DNA of 64,000 bases from NCBI RefSeq assembly GCF_017427765.1, contig NZ_JAFRSC010000014.1, positions 1 to 64,000 of the forward strand, in the 5' to 3' direction. This document shows, piece after piece, positions 53,366-63,913 of this stretch; position 1 is the stretch's first letter, and the number at the start of each line of letters is the position of its first letter. Source of the stretch: Methanobrevibacter sp. Lineage in GTDB: Archaea > Methanobacteriota > Methanobacteria > Methanobacteriales > Methanobacteriaceae. Below the pieces are notes generated by a model, which saw only the letters and a list, made by a program, of their open reading frames with translations, was not told the DNA's origin and searched no databases. Position numbers and translations under genes: made by a program.

Positions 53366-53433
53366 ATAATCACTTAATTTATATTATAAAATAGATATAT
53401 ATCTTTAATAATTATTAACTTTTAGGTGATTTT

Positions 53434-54261
53434 TTGGACAGAATTATAGAATATATGCTTGCTGAGGATGAAGGTTTTGGTGATGTAACTTCAAATGCAG
53501 TTGTTGAAGAAGGAAAAAATGTAAGTGCATATATTATTTCAAAAGATGATGGTGTTTTAGCAGGTATTAATATTATTCGTGATTTATTTGAAGAGTATGG
53601 GATTAATGTCTGCTTTTGGCTATCTGAAGGAAGCAAAATATCTAAAGGGGATGTGTTAATGTCTTTTAATGGTGATGCAAGAACAATTTTGCTTCTTGAG
53701 AGGACAGCACTTAATCTGGTAATGAGGATGAGTGGTGTGGCCAGTGCAGCTAATAATTATGTTAATTTAGTTAAGGATTATGATGTAAGTGTTGCAGGGA
53801 CTCGTAAAACATCTCCTGCTATTGGAAAATATGATAAATATGCATTAAAAGTGGGTGGTGCTGATACTCATAGATTTGCACTTGATGATATGGTTTTAAT
53901 AAAGGATAATCATATTGCGGCCTGTGGAACTCCTCTGGAGGCTTTACTTAAAGCAAAGGAAAATGTAAGTTTTTCTAAAAAAATAGAAATTGAAGTTGAA
54001 ACTTTAGATGATGCTGTGGAATGTGTAAAAAACGGTGCTGATATCGTAATGCTTGATAATATGTCTCCAGCAGAAATTAGCGATGTAATTGGCGAGCTTG
54101 AAAAATTAAATATTCGTCAAAATTCATTAATTGAAGTATCTGGTGGCATTAATGAAGATAACATATTGGATTATGCTGATTTGGGCGTAGACATTATTTC
54201 AATTGGTGCTTTAACACATTCAACAAGGAGTTTGGATTTCAGTTTAAAATTAGATTCTTAA
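53434..54261 (+). CDS. nadC: Nicotinate-nucleotide pyrophosphorylase (carboxylating)
   Basis: A 275-residue enzyme converting quinolinate and PRPP to nicotinate mononucleotide in NAD synthesis, the step after NadA. Signature stretches are DEGFGDVTSNAVVEEG near residue 10, ERTALNLVMRMSGVASAANN near 90, AGTRKTSPAIGKYDKYALKV near 125, GGADTHRFALDDMVLIKDNH near 146-165 and VEVETLDDAVEC-like region near 190. The start is TTG at 53434 because AGGTGAT lies at 53424-53430. Its end overlaps the SNF2-type helicase gene on the other strand by twelve bases. Confidence 0.93.
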   Translation: MDRIIEYMLAEDEGFGDVTSNAVVEEGKNVSAYIISKDDGVLAGINIIRDLFEEYGINVCFWLSEGSKISKGDVLMSFNGDARTILLLERTALNLVMRMSGVASAANNYVNLVKDYDVSVAGTRKTSPAIGKYDKYALKVGGADTHRFALDDMVLIKDNHIAACGTPLEALLKAKENVSFSKKIEIEVETLDDAVECVKNGADIVMLDNMSPAEISDVIGELEKLNIRQNSLIEVSGGINEDNILDYADLGVDIISIGALTHSTRSLDFSLKLDS

Positions 54262-55743
54262 TTTTAAAACTTCTTTCAACTCTTCATCGCTCATTTCGGT
54301 GATGAATGTTTCGTCGTTGCTTATTGCCTTTTTGGAAAGGTCTGTTTTTCTTTTACTTATCGCATCAATTGCTTCTTCAAGAGTTCCTTTTGTAATAAAT
54401 CTATAGACCATAACATCTTTTTCCTGTCCGATTCTGTGAACTCTGTCTGTTGCCTGATTTTCAACTGCAGGATTCCACCATAAGTCATAATGAATCACAT
54501 TACTTGCAGCAGTTAAATTTAAACCTGTTCCGCCAGTTTTAAGTGTCGCTACAAATATTTTATAATTTGGGTCTTCTTGGAAAGTATTTATTATCTCTGT
54601 TTTTTCTTTAAGGGTTTGTGAACCATGTAAAAACAATACATCGGTTTTAAACTTTTTGGATATGAGCTGTTGGATTAATTTGCCCATTTCAACATACTGG
54701 GTGAAAATTATGACCTTTTCATCCATGTCCAGTATATTTTCTAAAATATTTACTAAAAGTTCCATTTTTCCGGATTCTTTAATTGTGGGTTTTTTGATGT
54801 CAAGAAATTGCGCCGGATGGTTGCATGTCTGTTTTAGAGCGGTTAATATTTTTAGAATTATTCCTTTTCTCTGGATTCCTTTGGAATTTTCAATATCAAA
54901 AAAGATTTCTTCCAATATGGCATTATATAGCTTAATCTGCTTTTTGGATAATGTGCAGTACACATCATTAATTAATTTATCAGGCAGCTCTTTTTTAATA
55001 TCTTCATCAGTTTTTAAACGCCTCATTACAAATGGTTTTGCTATTGTTTTAAGGTTTTTTAGGACTTCTTCATCTTCCAATTTTTCTATTGGCATCACAT
55101 ATCTTCGCTTAAAAACATCTTTTGTTGATAAATAGCCGGGATTTATAAAATCAAATATTGACCAGTAATCCATTAGCCTATTTTCAATAGGAGTTCCTGT
55201 TAGAGCAACTTTGGTCGATGCCCTAATGCTTTTTATGGCTTTAGTCTGCTCAGTATTTGGATTTTTAATATTTTGCGCTTCATCAATAACGCATATTTTC
55301 CAGTTTATATCCGAAAATATATCCAAATCAAGCCTGATGACTCCATAGGAAGTTAAAATAATATCATATTCCTCTAGCGGAAATGTTCTATTGGATCCAT
55401 GATAAATGTAATATGTCAGTTCGGGGGTGAATTTTTTAATTTCATTTTCCCAGTTTGAAATCAATGTTGGAGGAACGATTATTAGACTGGGTTCGCTGTC
55501 GAATTTGTTTTTCTCTTTAAAATAAAGGATTGCACTTAAAATTTGTATTGTTTTTCCAAGCCCCATGTCATCTGCTAATATGCTTCCAAAATTATATTTA
55601 ATATTTTGAACTAGCCATGAATAACCTATTTTTTGATATGGTCTCAGCTCTCCGGTTAGTGATTTTGGAGCCTTATAAATCTTAGCTTCATTAACCAATT
55701 TTTTAAATTTTTTGTAGTCTTGAGGGGTATTGTTTAAATCCAT
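54250..55743 (-). CDS. SNF2-family DEAD/DEAH helicase, short form
   Basis: A 497-residue SNF2 ATPase core. Motif I is ADDMGLGKTIQILSAIL near residues 57-73, motif II VIDEAQNIKNPNTEQ near 150, motif III ALTGTPIENRLMDYWS near 180, motif V ATLKTGGTGLNLTAASNVIH near 415 and motif VI NQATDRVHRIGQEKDV near 445. Prokaryotic relatives known to me often carry several hundred residues before this core (SWIM zinc finger and linker), absent here. In-frame sequence just upstream of the ATG reads NESIFGEK after a stop 54 bases upstream, so the gene may be a truncated version whose ATG was internal. Role probably in DNA remodelling or repair. Confidence 0.82.
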   Translation of the reverse strand: MDLNNTPQDYKKFKKLVNEAKIYKAPKSLTGELRPYQKIGYSWLVQNIKYNFGSILADDMGLGKTIQILSAILYFKEKNKFDSEPSLIIVPPTLISNWENEIKKFTPELTYYIYHGSNRTFPLEEYDIILTSYGVIRLDLDIFSDINWKICVIDEAQNIKNPNTEQTKAIKSIRASTKVALTGTPIENRLMDYWSIFDFINPGYLSTKDVFKRRYVMPIEKLEDEEVLKNLKTIAKPFVMRRLKTDEDIKKELPDKLINDVYCTLSKKQIKLYNAILEEIFFDIENSKGIQRKGIILKILTALKQTCNHPAQFLDIKKPTIKESGKMELLVNILENILDMDEKVIIFTQYVEMGKLIQQLISKKFKTDVLFLHGSQTLKEKTEIINTFQEDPNYKIFVATLKTGGTGLNLTAASNVIHYDLWWNPAVENQATDRVHRIGQEKDVMVYRFITKGTLEEAIDAISKRKTDLSKKAISNDETFITEMSDEELKEVLKLRI

Positions 55744-55902
55744 CTTTTCGCCAAATATTGATTCATTAATTAAATGTTATTCAATTAGTTAATTATTTTT
55801 TTCGAATAATCTGAAAAATCAACTAAAAAACAAACTTTAATAATATAGTAAAATAATATATATTAAAGATAAAGACTTATTATTTTTTTATATGGTGATG
55901 TA

Positions 55903-56985
55903 ATGGTAAAAATAGCAAAATTAGCTTTGGAAGATGGAACAATCTTAAAAGGTGAAGCTTTCGGTTATGAAACCACTAAATTGGGAGAACTTGTTTTTTC
56001 TACAGGTATGGGTGGTTACACTGAATCCTTAACCGATCCGTCTTTTAAAGGAGAAATATTAATGTCCACTTATCCTTTGGAAGGAAATCATGGGGTAAGT
56101 GAGAAGTGGTATCAATCTGATAAAATCCAGGTTGAAGGTTTTGTTTGTCGTGAAGTCTGTCGTGAAGTTTCCAACTTCGGACCCCAAAAAACATTAGATG
56201 AATTTTTAAAAGAATTTGAAACTCCTGGAATTAGTGGAATTGATACTCGTGATTTAACACTTAAAATTCGTGAGCGAGGTTCACTTAAAGCTGCAATTAC
56301 AACTGAAGATATTGCTGATGATAAACTACTTGAAATGGCTCGTTCACAACCAAATATTGAAGATAAGGATGTTGTGCCATTAGTTTCAACAAAAGAAATT
56401 AAAATATTCAATGAAGACGCAGATAAAAAAGTTGCTTTAATTGACTGTGGTGTTAAAAAGAATATTATTAACTCATTTTTAGAAAGGGATATTGGAGTTG
56501 TTTTATTCCCTTATGATACTGATTATAAAACTGTACTTGATTATGAACCAAACGGTTTGATGATTACTTCAGGTCCTGGAAACCCTGACAGGGTATCTGA
56601 AACTATTGAAACCATGAAAAAATTGTCAAACAGATTGCCAATCTTCGGTATTTGTATGGGTCAACAGTTAATTGCAAAGTCATTTGGTGCAAGGTCTTAT
56701 AAAATGAAATTCGGCCACCGTGGTGAAAACCAGCCGGTTAAAGATTTAGCTACTGGTAAAGTGTTCATAACTTCACAAAACCATGGATTCACAATTGACA
56801 AAGAGTCCCTAAAAGAGACAGATTTAGTATTAACTCAAATTAACTTAAATGATGGAACTCCGGAAGGTATTTCTCATAAGGAATTGCCACTACATTGTAT
56901 ACAATACCATCCTGAAGCAGGTCCTGGTCCAAACGATACAAGAAGTATTTTTGATGAGTTCAATCAAATGATGGAGGATTACTGA
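55903..56985 (+). CDS. carA: Carbamoyl phosphate synthase small subunit
   Basis: A 360-residue glutamine amidotransferase subunit that feeds ammonia to CarB for arginine and pyrimidine synthesis. The N-terminal domain has [16 protein letters not shown] and [20 protein letters not shown]. The class I amidotransferase triad is Cys in [16 protein letters not shown] near residue 250 and His-Glu in [15 protein letters not shown] near 335-337. A TATA-like ATATATATTAAAG near 55860 and GGTGAT at 55894-55899 precede the ATG, giving a short leader. Its stop overlaps the carB start (TGATG). Confidence 0.95.
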   Translation: MVKIAKLALEDGTILKGEAFGYETTKLGELVFSTGMGGYTESLTDPSFKGEILMSTYPLEGNHGVSEKWYQSDKIQVEGFVCREVCREVSNFGPQKTLDEFLKEFETPGISGIDTRDLTLKIRERGSLKAAITTEDIADDKLLEMARSQPNIEDKDVVPLVSTKEIKIFNEDADKKVALIDCGVKKNIINSFLERDIGVVLFPYDTDYKTVLDYEPNGLMITSGPGNPDRVSETIETMKKLSNRLPIFGICMGQQLIAKSFGARSYKMKFGHRGENQPVKDLATGKVFITSQNHGFTIDKESLKETDLVLTQINLNDGTPEGISHKELPLHCIQYHPEAGPGPNDTRSIFDEFNQMMEDY

Positions 56986-59900
56986 TGCCAGTTGATAAGG
57001 ATATTAAAAAAGTATTAATTATTGGTTCTGGACCTATTCAAATCGGACAGGCTGCAGAGTTCGATTACTCCGGTTCTCAAGCTTGTAAATCATTAAGAGA
57101 GGAAGGTATTGAAACAGTTCTTGTTAACAGTAATCCTGCTACAATCCAGACAGACTTGGGTATGGCAGACACTGTTTATACTGAACCATTGACTCCAGAA
57201 ATTGTTGCAAAAATTATAAAAGAAGAAGAAATTGATGCTATTTTACCAACTATGGGTGGACAAACCGGATTAAACATTGCAACAGGACTTGGAGATTTAG
57301 GTTTACTTGAAGGAATTAAAGTTTTAGGTTCTGATGTCCAAACAATTAAAGATGTTGAAGATAGGGATTTATTCGCTAATTTGATGGAAGATATTAATGA
57401 GGAAATTCCAAAATGTCAGGCGGTTAATAGTGTGGATGAAGCACTTGAAGCCGTAAAAGAAATTGGTTATCCTGTAATTGTAAGGCCAGCATTCACATTA
57501 GGTGGAACTGGTGGTGGAATTGCACATAATGAAGAGGAATTAATTGAAATTGCTAACCATGGTCTTGACATGAGTTTCATTAATCAGGTTCTCATCGATG
57601 AATCAGTTCTCGGATGGAAAGAAATAGAATTTGAAGTAATGAGAGATAAGGAGGATACCTGTATCATCGTCTGTACTATGGAAAACATTGATCCAATGGG
57701 TATTCACACCGGGGACAGTGTTGTAGTTGCTCCTATTCAAAACTTATGTGATGAAACTATTCAAAAAATGCGTGATGCATCAATCAAGATTATTAGGGCA
57801 TTAGGTATTCGTGGTGGATGTAATATTCAATTCGCACTCAATCCTGAAACTGATGAATACAAGGTTATTGAAGTAAATCCTCGTGTATCCAGAAGTAGTG
57901 CACTTGCTTCAAAAGCAACAGGTTATCCAATCGCTAAAATTTCATCAAAAGTTGCTTTAGGTTTGACTTTGGATGAAATTAAAAATGACATTACAAAAGA
58001 AACTCCTGCATCTTTTGAACCTGCTATCGATTATGTGGTTATTAAAATTCCAAGATGGCCATTTGATAAATTTAAAGGAATTGGCCGTGAAGTTGGAGTT
58101 CAAATGAAAGCGACAGGAGAAGTAATGGCTATTGGAAGAACATTCGAAGAAGCATTCCAAAAGGCATTAAGATCTCTTGATATGGGCTTTGACGGATTTG
58201 AATATGTTGAATATACTGAGGAAGATCTTGCAAATCCTACTGATATGATTTATTTCCAAATATATTCTGCAATTAAAGATGGAATGGATATCGATAAAAT
58301 CAGAGAACTCACTAATATTGATAATTTCTTCTTATACAAAATCAGAAACATTGTTAACTTTGAAAACGATGTAACTGCTGATAAACTGGATGATGAAGTA
58401 TTCTTGAGAAAAGCAAAACAGTTGGGTTGTTCTAATAGAAGACTTGCAAGTTTATCAGGTCAGACTGAAGAGTACATCAGAAATCTGCTTTCAAGATACA
58501 ATATCAAACAATCTTATAAAATGGTAGATACCTGTGCTGCTGAATTTGAAGCTAAAACTCCATATTACTACAGTAGCTATGATATTGGTAATGAATTGGT
58601 TTCCACCACTAAAAAGAAAGTTGTTATTCTTGGTGCAGGTCCAATCAGAATTGGTCAAGGTATTGAGTTTGATTACTGTTGTGTACATTCTTCTCTTGCA
58701 TTAAAAGAAGAAGGTATTGAAACAATTTTAATCAACAACAACCCTGAAACTGTAAGTACTGATTATGATATTTCAGATAAACTGTTCTTCGAACCATTAA
58801 CCTTTGAAGATGTGATGGGTGTTATTGAACAGGAAAAACCGGATGGTGTAATCGTACAATTCGGTGGTCAAACTTCTATTAACTTGGCAGTACCTCTTGC
58901 AAATGCAGGTGTTAAAATTTTAGGTACTCCATATGAGAGTATTGATAGGGTTGAAGACAGGGAATTATTCGCTGAACTTTTAGAAAAATTACATATTCAT
59001 CAGGCACCATATGGAACAGCAAATTCTTTTGATGAAGCAAAAGAAATTGCTGAGAGAATTACATTCCCAGTTCTTGTTCGTCCATCTTATGTTATTGGTG
59101 GAAGAGCTATGGAAATTGTTTACGATAACAATGAGCTTGAAGAATATATGAAAGAAGCCGTAAAAGTATCTCCTGAACATCCTATTTTAGTGGATAAATT
59201 CTTAGAGGATGCAATTGAGCTTGATGTTGATATATTATGTGATGGTGAAGACGTATTTATTGCAGGTATTATGGAACACATTGAAGAAGCAGGTGTTCAC
59301 TCAGGAGACTCTGCATGCGTAATACCTCCTCAAACTATACCTGAGCATATTTTAGATACTATTCGTGAAAATTCAACCAAATTGGCATTGGAATTGGATG
59401 TTAAAGGTTTAATGAATATTCAGTATGCAGTTAAACTTGATGAAGAGATGGTCTACATTATCGAAGCAAATCCTCGTGCAAGTAGAACTGTTCCGTTTGT
59501 AAGTAAAGCAATTGGTGTGCCACTCGCCAAAGTTGCAACCTGGATTATGCGGGGTGCTAAATTAAAAGACTTTGGTTTAACTAAAGAAATTAAAATAGAT
59601 CATGTTGCTGTTAAAGAGTCTGTATTCCCATTCTTGAAACTGCCTGAATCCGATACTGTACTTGGACCTGAAATGAAATCAACCGGTGAAAGTATTGGTA
59701 TAGATGAAAACTTTGGAATGGCGTTTTACAAATCACAACTTTCTGCAGGTATGGAACTTCCTAAAGAAGGAACAATCTTTATCAGTGTAAAAGAAACTGA
59801 TAAGAAAAAGATTAGACCAATTGCAGAAAAAGCAGCTAATTTAGGATTTAAAATCATGGCAACTGATGGTACTGGTGATGCAACTGGCCTTAGTGATGTT

Positions 59901-60161
59901 GAAAAAGTGTTAAAAGTATCACAAGGATCTCCAAACATCAGGGATGAAATCTTAAATAAGAATGTTGATTTGATTATCAACACTTCTGAAGGAAAACAAT
60001 CTGCAAAAGATGGTTACATCATTAGAAGATTAGCTATTGAACTTGGTATACCTTATGTTACCACATTGGCAGGTGCAAGAGCAGCATTAAATGCAATTGC
60101 GGCTGTACAAAATAGCGAAATGAATGTTAAATCTTTAAATGAATATACTGATGGAGAATAA
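56985..60161 (+). CDS. carB: Carbamoyl phosphate synthase large subunit
   Basis: A complete 1058-residue large subunit making carbamoyl phosphate from bicarbonate, ammonia and two ATP. Both ATP-grasp halves are intact: [20 protein letters not shown] near residues 10-29, [13 protein letters not shown] near 168 and [20 protein letters not shown] near 297 in the first; [20 protein letters not shown] near 545, [20 protein letters not shown] near 703 and [20 protein letters not shown] near 825 in the second. The allosteric MGS-like domain follows at residue 930 onwards ([20 protein letters not shown]). It is not split, unlike CarB in some methanogens. It overlaps carA by one base; a palindrome spans its stop codon. 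Confidence 0.96.
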   Translation: MPVDKDIKKVLIIGSGPIQIGQAAEFDYSGSQACKSLREEGIETVLVNSNPATIQTDLGMADTVYTEPLTPEIVAKIIKEEEIDAILPTMGGQTGLNIATGLGDLGLLEGIKVLGSDVQTIKDVEDRDLFANLMEDINEEIPKCQAVNSVDEALEAVKEIGYPVIVRPAFTLGGTGGGIAHNEEELIEIANHGLDMSFINQVLIDESVLGWKEIEFEVMRDKEDTCIIVCTMENIDPMGIHTGDSVVVAPIQNLCDETIQKMRDASIKIIRALGIRGGCNIQFALNPETDEYKVIEVNPRVSRSSALASKATGYPIAKISSKVALGLTLDEIKNDITKETPASFEPAIDYVVIKIPRWPFDKFKGIGREVGVQMKATGEVMAIGRTFEEAFQKALRSLDMGFDGFEYVEYTEEDLANPTDMIYFQIYSAIKDGMDIDKIRELTNIDNFFLYKIRNIVNFENDVTADKLDDEVFLRKAKQLGCSNRRLASLSGQTEEYIRNLLSRYNIKQSYKMVDTCAAEFEAKTPYYYSSYDIGNELVSTTKKKVVILGAGPIRIGQGIEFDYCCVHSSLALKEEGIETILINNNPETVSTDYDISDKLFFEPLTFEDVMGVIEQEKPDGVIVQFGGQTSINLAVPLANAGVKILGTPYESIDRVEDRELFAELLEKLHIHQAPYGTANSFDEAKEIAERITFPVLVRPSYVIGGRAMEIVYDNNELEEYMKEAVKVSPEHPILVDKFLEDAIELDVDILCDGEDVFIAGIMEHIEEAGVHSGDSACVIPPQTIPEHILDTIRENSTKLALELDVKGLMNIQYAVKLDEEMVYIIEANPRASRTVPFVSKAIGVPLAKVATWIMRGAKLKDFGLTKEIKIDHVAVKESVFPFLKLPESDTVLGPEMKSTGESIGIDENFGMAFYKSQLSAGMELPKEGTIFISVKETDKKKIRPIAEKAANLGFKIMATDGTGDATGLSDVEKVLKVSQGSPNIRDEILNKNVDLIINTSEGKQSAKDGYIIRRLAIELGIPYVTTLAGARAALNAIAAVQNSEMNVKSLNEYTDGE

Positions 60162-60177
60162 TTATTCTCTATCCTTT
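60154..60177 (+). terminator. Palindromic terminator at the end of carB
   Basis: GAGAATAATTATTCTC is a perfect 16-base palindrome overlapping the carB stop codon, followed after five bases by TTTTTTT. It probably also serves the opposing gene at 60180. Confidence 0.65.
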
Positions 60178-60179
60178 TT

Positions 60180-60773
60180 TTAATTATTATATAGGTAGTC
60201 TTTAATATTAATACCGCATGAAGGACAGTCTTCTGCTCCAATTTTCAGCCTGCTTTTACATTTAGGGCAGAAATTAAGTTGAACTTTATATTCCTTGCTT
60301 TGATCAATAATGATATTGACTTCAATTCTTTGTGAAACGTTTGTTTTTAAGACACTTTTATCCCAGTCATTGTCCATTAGAAGTTTTTTATAATAGAATG
60401 CTTCGGTCATGGTATCGTAGTAACCGATTATTTCATCCATTCTTTTAATATAAAAACCTCTTTTTTTGTGGTCAAAGAGAATTTCTCCCTCTCTTTCTTT
60501 TTTGTTTATTTTTGTTCCTTTTATACGCCCTTTAGGTCGTTTTTCAGGAAATGGTGGTAGTTCCATATTTTCATATTTGTTTTCAAGGTCACATTCCACA
60601 AGCAAATCATAATCGAAATTACAAAAAAACAGTGCATCTCGTTCATACAATGCATCGGATAATTTGGAAAACTCTCCATAATCTTTATTATTATGTTTAA
60701 CCCTATATACATCGCCAGTTTTCACAATGTTTCTGTAGAAGTATCGCAGTTCCTGAGAGTTAATAAAAATCAT
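60180..60773 (-). CDS. Zinc-ribbon protein of unknown function
   Basis: A 197-residue soluble basic protein. The C-terminal region is a zinc ribbon, FCPKCKSRLKIGAEDCPSCG, near residues 168-187. The earlier part has two similar segments with the pattern of short DNA-binding-like beta units (YRVKHNNKDYGEFSKLSDAL near 20 and KKRGFYIKRMDEIIGYYDTM near 103, each followed by EA or DALY), which recall AP2-like repeats; the resemblance is only visual. The start is the ATG ending at 60773; no good ribosome binding site is seen. It converges with carB. Confidence 0.65.
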   Translation of the reverse strand: MIFINSQELRYFYRNIVKTGDVYRVKHNNKDYGEFSKLSDALYERDALFFCNFDYDLLVECDLENKYENMELPPFPEKRPKGRIKGTKINKKEREGEILFDHKKRGFYIKRMDEIIGYYDTMTEAFYYKKLLMDNDWDKSVLKTNVSQRIEVNIIIDQSKEYKVQLNFCPKCKSRLKIGAEDCPSCGINIKDYLYNN

Positions 60774-60916
60774 CCCCAATGTTTTAAAAAATGATGAAGA
60801 GGTTTTTTAGATATTTAATAAAAATGTTATTTACTTCAATTTAATATTGTATTTTAAGATTAAATAAATTTAATGATAAATAATTTTATTAATAAAAAAA
60901 ATTAGAATTTCCATTA

Positions 60917-62071
60917 ATGTTTACTATAGCAAATGGAATTATTCTAAAAGGTCAAAATTTGGTTTCATCCAGAGAAAACATTGTTGTTGAAGAGGGTAAA
61001 ATCATTGAAATAGCTAAAGATGCAAAGGAAGGTAAAATCATTGATGTTGATGGAGCTGTAGTTTGCCCTTCATTTATTAATGGTCATATTCATATTGGTG
61101 ACTCAATAATTAAAGATGAGGGATATGGTCTTTCATTAAGCGAAATGGTCAAACCTCCTAATGGTGTTAAACATAAAGCTCTTGCTAATGCAACAGATGA
61201 TGAGCTGATTGAAGCTATGAAATCATCCATGTGGGACATGGTTAATTCTGGTACAACTCATTTCATTGATTATCGTGAAGGAGGACTTCATGGAATCAAA
61301 CTCTTAAAAGAAGCTAGTGCAGATATTCCAATCAAACCAATTATTTTAGGTCGTGATGATAGTTTTTATGGCGATAATCCAGATTTAAGCCAAGTAAAAA
61401 AAGCTATTAAAAAAATTCTTAAAGTCGCTGATGGAATTGCACCAAGCGGATTTGGTGAGATAAGTGAAGATGTGGCTAGATTAATTTCAGATGAATGCAG
61501 TAAACAGGGTAAAATCTCTTCAATTCATGTTGCAGAATCGGAATCCAACCAAATTGAATCTTTAGAAAAGTTTAACAAAACTGAAATTGAAAAAGGAGTT
61601 AATAACGATTTTTCTCAGTTGGTTCATGTTACAAATCCTAAAAACAATGATTTGGAGTTAATTAAAAATTCACAATCAAATATTGTTGTTTGCCCAAGGG
61701 CTAATGCATCATTGAATGTTGGCGTTTGCAGATTAAATGAAATGTTAGATATGGGCATTGAACCGATTTTGGGAACAGATAATGTTATGTTGAATTCTCC
61801 TAATATGCTAAGGGAGCTGGAATTCAGTTTAAAATTAATGTCTGTTTATTATAAGTCATATATTGATCCTAAAGAATTGCTGAAAATGGCTACTACAAAT
61901 ATATGCAATCACACAATCAACAATGTTGTACAAAAATCTTTCATAATGGAAGATAATTTTGCCGAATTTGTTGTATACAAATCTTTTTCTAAAAATCCTT
62001 ATCTTAATATATGTAATCGCTGTGAAACGAAAAATATATTATATATCATTAACAAAAAAGGTATTGTATAA
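60917..62071 (+). CDS. Amidohydrolase-family deaminase or hydrolase
   Basis: A 384-residue metal-dependent hydrolase of the amidohydrolase superfamily. Metal ligands are His-X-His in INGHIHIGDS near residues 57-61, His in SSIHVAESESNQIESL near 200, His in QLVHVTNPKNND near 235 and Asp in LGTDNVMLNSPN near 285. The opening (IILKGQNLVSSRENIVVEEG) and the order of motifs fit the chlorohydrolase, adenosine- or guanine-deaminase-like subgroup; the substrate is unknown. It is shorter at the C-terminus than many relatives and ends with NICNRCETKNILYIINKKG. No ribosome binding site is clear before the ATG. Confidence 0.8.
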   Translation: MFTIANGIILKGQNLVSSRENIVVEEGKIIEIAKDAKEGKIIDVDGAVVCPSFINGHIHIGDSIIKDEGYGLSLSEMVKPPNGVKHKALANATDDELIEAMKSSMWDMVNSGTTHFIDYREGGLHGIKLLKEASADIPIKPIILGRDDSFYGDNPDLSQVKKAIKKILKVADGIAPSGFGEISEDVARLISDECSKQGKISSIHVAESESNQIESLEKFNKTEIEKGVNNDFSQLVHVTNPKNNDLELIKNSQSNIVVCPRANASLNVGVCRLNEMLDMGIEPILGTDNVMLNSPNMLRELEFSLKLMSVYYKSYIDPKELLKMATTNICNHTINNVVQKSFIMEDNFAEFVVYKSFSKNPYLNICNRCETKNILYIINKKGIV

Positions 62072-62115
62072 TATCATGGATGAAAAAATCTATGTAATAA
62101 TGGGAGATGTTAATG

Positions 62116-62538
62116 ATGTATAGTAAAATATTAGTTCCTACAGATGGGTCAGAATTTGCAAAAAAGGCTCAAAAACATGCATTATTTTTAGCAAGTGTTT
62201 CTGGAGCTGAAATAATTGCTGTGAGTGTCACAGAGAATAATTTTGTTAACGGACTTCCATTAGATGATGAAGTACACCAATTAAATCAAATCTTAAAAGA
62301 GAGATCAGAAGAAAACCTTGAAGAATTTGACAAATTGAATAATGAGGATATTAAGATTACTCATGTTATTAGAGAAGGTTCTCCTGCAAGATGTATTTTG
62401 GATGTGGCAAAAGAAGAAGATGTTGATTTAATAGTTATGGGTAGTTCAGGTAAATCCGGATTCGATAGATTTATAATGGGTAGTGTGGCGGATAAGGTTG
62501 TAAATTCAGCTAAATGCGCAGTGCTTGTAGTTCATTAG
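62116..62538 (+). CDS. Universal stress protein (UspA family)
   Basis: A 140-residue nucleotide-binding protein of the Usp family. It opens with SKILVPTDGSEFAKKAQKHA and has the ATP-binding loop VMGSSGKSGFDRFIMGSVAD near residues 107-126, matching the G-2x-G-9x-G-S pattern of ATP-binding members. The role in methanogens is unknown. GGGAGAT at 62102-62108 precedes ATG codons at 62113 and 62116; the second gives the usual start of the family. A 15-codon frame (62076-62123) overlaps this start in another frame. Confidence 0.87.
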   Translation: MYSKILVPTDGSEFAKKAQKHALFLASVSGAEIIAVSVTENNFVNGLPLDDEVHQLNQILKERSEENLEEFDKLNNEDIKITHVIREGSPARCILDVAKEEDVDLIVMGSSGKSGFDRFIMGSVADKVVNSAKCAVLVVH

Positions 62539-62582
62539 ATATTATAATTGTATTTATGTTTATAGTTTATTAAGGTGTTTTT

Positions 62583-63422
62583 ATGTTAGTTAAAAGAACC
62601 ATGTCTAAAAATGTAGTTAGTGTATCTGTTCCAGGTAACAGAGAAAAAGTTTTAGACTTAATGAGAAAAGAGAAAAAAGCAGTACTTCCTGTTGTTAAAG
62701 AAGGTACTGACATTTTAGTAGGACTAGTAACTCGTTCTGATTTAATTAATAATCCTGATGAAGAACAAATTGCAATGTTGATGAGTAGAAATTTGGTTAC
62801 TGTTAATCCTAGTGATGATGTAACAGTTGCTGCTCGTAAAATGATGGAAAATGATGTAAGAAGAGTTCCTGTAGTAAATGAAGAAGGGGAACTTGTTGGA
62901 ATAATCACATCTTTTGATTTAGTATCCAAAGCTTTAACTAAAATCACTATTGATGATGCTGTTGAAAACTATATGATTACAACTGTTCCAACCACTTGGG
63001 AAAAAGCTCCTTTAAATGTTGCTTTTGAAAGTATGAATCAATTCGGATTAAAATCTATTTTGGCTTTAGATGATGAGGCTAAATTATCCGGTATTTTAAC
63101 TGAAACTGATTTTATCTCTGAAATTGAAATTATCTCCGAGAGAAGTGAACACAGTTCTACTGTTGGTACTGAAGGAGATAAATGGTCTTGGGATAGTACC
63201 TCTGTATTATACATTGAGAAAAACAGTTTAAAATTCACAGATAAAGTAGTAAGTGATGTTGCAGTTGGTAATGTTGAAGTAGCTAACTCCAAAACTAAAG
63301 TTTCCGATTGTGCTAAAAAAATGAAATCCTTAAACATTGAACAAATTCCTGTTATCGGTGTTGAAGGAGATTTAGTCGGTCTTGTTAGAGCTAGTGATTT
63401 AATTAGAGCATTAGTAGAATAA
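62583..63422 (+). CDS. Protein with four CBS domains
   Basis: A 279-residue protein built of four CBS domains in two Bateman pairs. Recurring units are VKRTMSKNVVSVSVPGNREK, LMSRNLVTVNPSDDVTVAAR, VENYMITTVPTTWEKAPLNV and VSDVAVGNVEVANSKTKVSD, each followed by a hydrophobic PVV or IPVI strand and a GLVTRSDL, GIITSFDL or GLVRASDL turn. CBS pairs bind adenosine nucleotides or SAM as energy or metabolite sensors. No catalytic domain is attached. The gene at 63433 starts ten bases downstream, so they are cotranscribed; the partner it regulates is not evident. Confidence 0.9.
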   Translation: MLVKRTMSKNVVSVSVPGNREKVLDLMRKEKKAVLPVVKEGTDILVGLVTRSDLINNPDEEQIAMLMSRNLVTVNPSDDVTVAARKMMENDVRRVPVVNEEGELVGIITSFDLVSKALTKITIDDAVENYMITTVPTTWEKAPLNVAFESMNQFGLKSILALDDEAKLSGILTETDFISEIEIISERSEHSSTVGTEGDKWSWDSTSVLYIEKNSLKFTDKVVSDVAVGNVEVANSKTKVSDCAKKMKSLNIEQIPVIGVEGDLVGLVRASDLIRALVE

Positions 63423-63432
63423 CTGTGATACG

Positions 63433-63891
63433 ATGGCTGTTAGTCCAGTATTAGTGGTTAAAGTAGTTGATGACAGTAGTGTGGGTGTTCGTGCAAGATT
63501 ATATGATGATTTTGTAGAGCATGAAATTGTTCTCAATTCAGTTCTTACTTATTGGTGGGCTAATAATTTGCCACCTGTTGTTAAATTTTTAGAGTTATTT
63601 GAATCTGTTATAAAAAGAACCATCAATGAATTAATGCCTCATAAGGAATTAAAACTTAAATATGAGGTTAAAGCAGATGATGAATTGGAATGCGCTTCAC
63701 AAATCGAAATCAATTTAATAGAAATTGAGGCAGATGAAACAGGATTTAAAATTGATGGAAAACTATTGGCTCTAAAAGGATTTTCAAAACCAAAAGAAAA
63801 TCATGAAGTTAAGCAATTCATCAAAACTTTTGAAAAAAATATTGAAACTCCAGATATTATTTTAAAAAAATATCAAGAGATGAAAAGGTGA
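63433..63891 (+). CDS. Hypothetical protein cotranscribed with the CBS-domain gene
   Basis: A 152-residue protein, helical with a beta-rich middle (VLVVKVVDDSSVGVRARLYD, then LTYWWANNLPPVVKFLELFE and SQIEINLIEIEADETGFKID). No membrane segment and one Cys. I do not recognise the family. It starts ten bases after the CBS-domain gene. Confidence 0.7.
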   Translation: MAVSPVLVVKVVDDSSVGVRARLYDDFVEHEIVLNSVLTYWWANNLPPVVKFLELFESVIKRTINELMPHKELKLKYEVKADDELECASQIEINLIEIEADETGFKIDGKLLALKGFSKPKENHEVKQFIKTFEKNIETPDIILKKYQEMKR

Positions 63892-63913
63892 GTTTTAATA
63901 ATTTTTACTTTTT

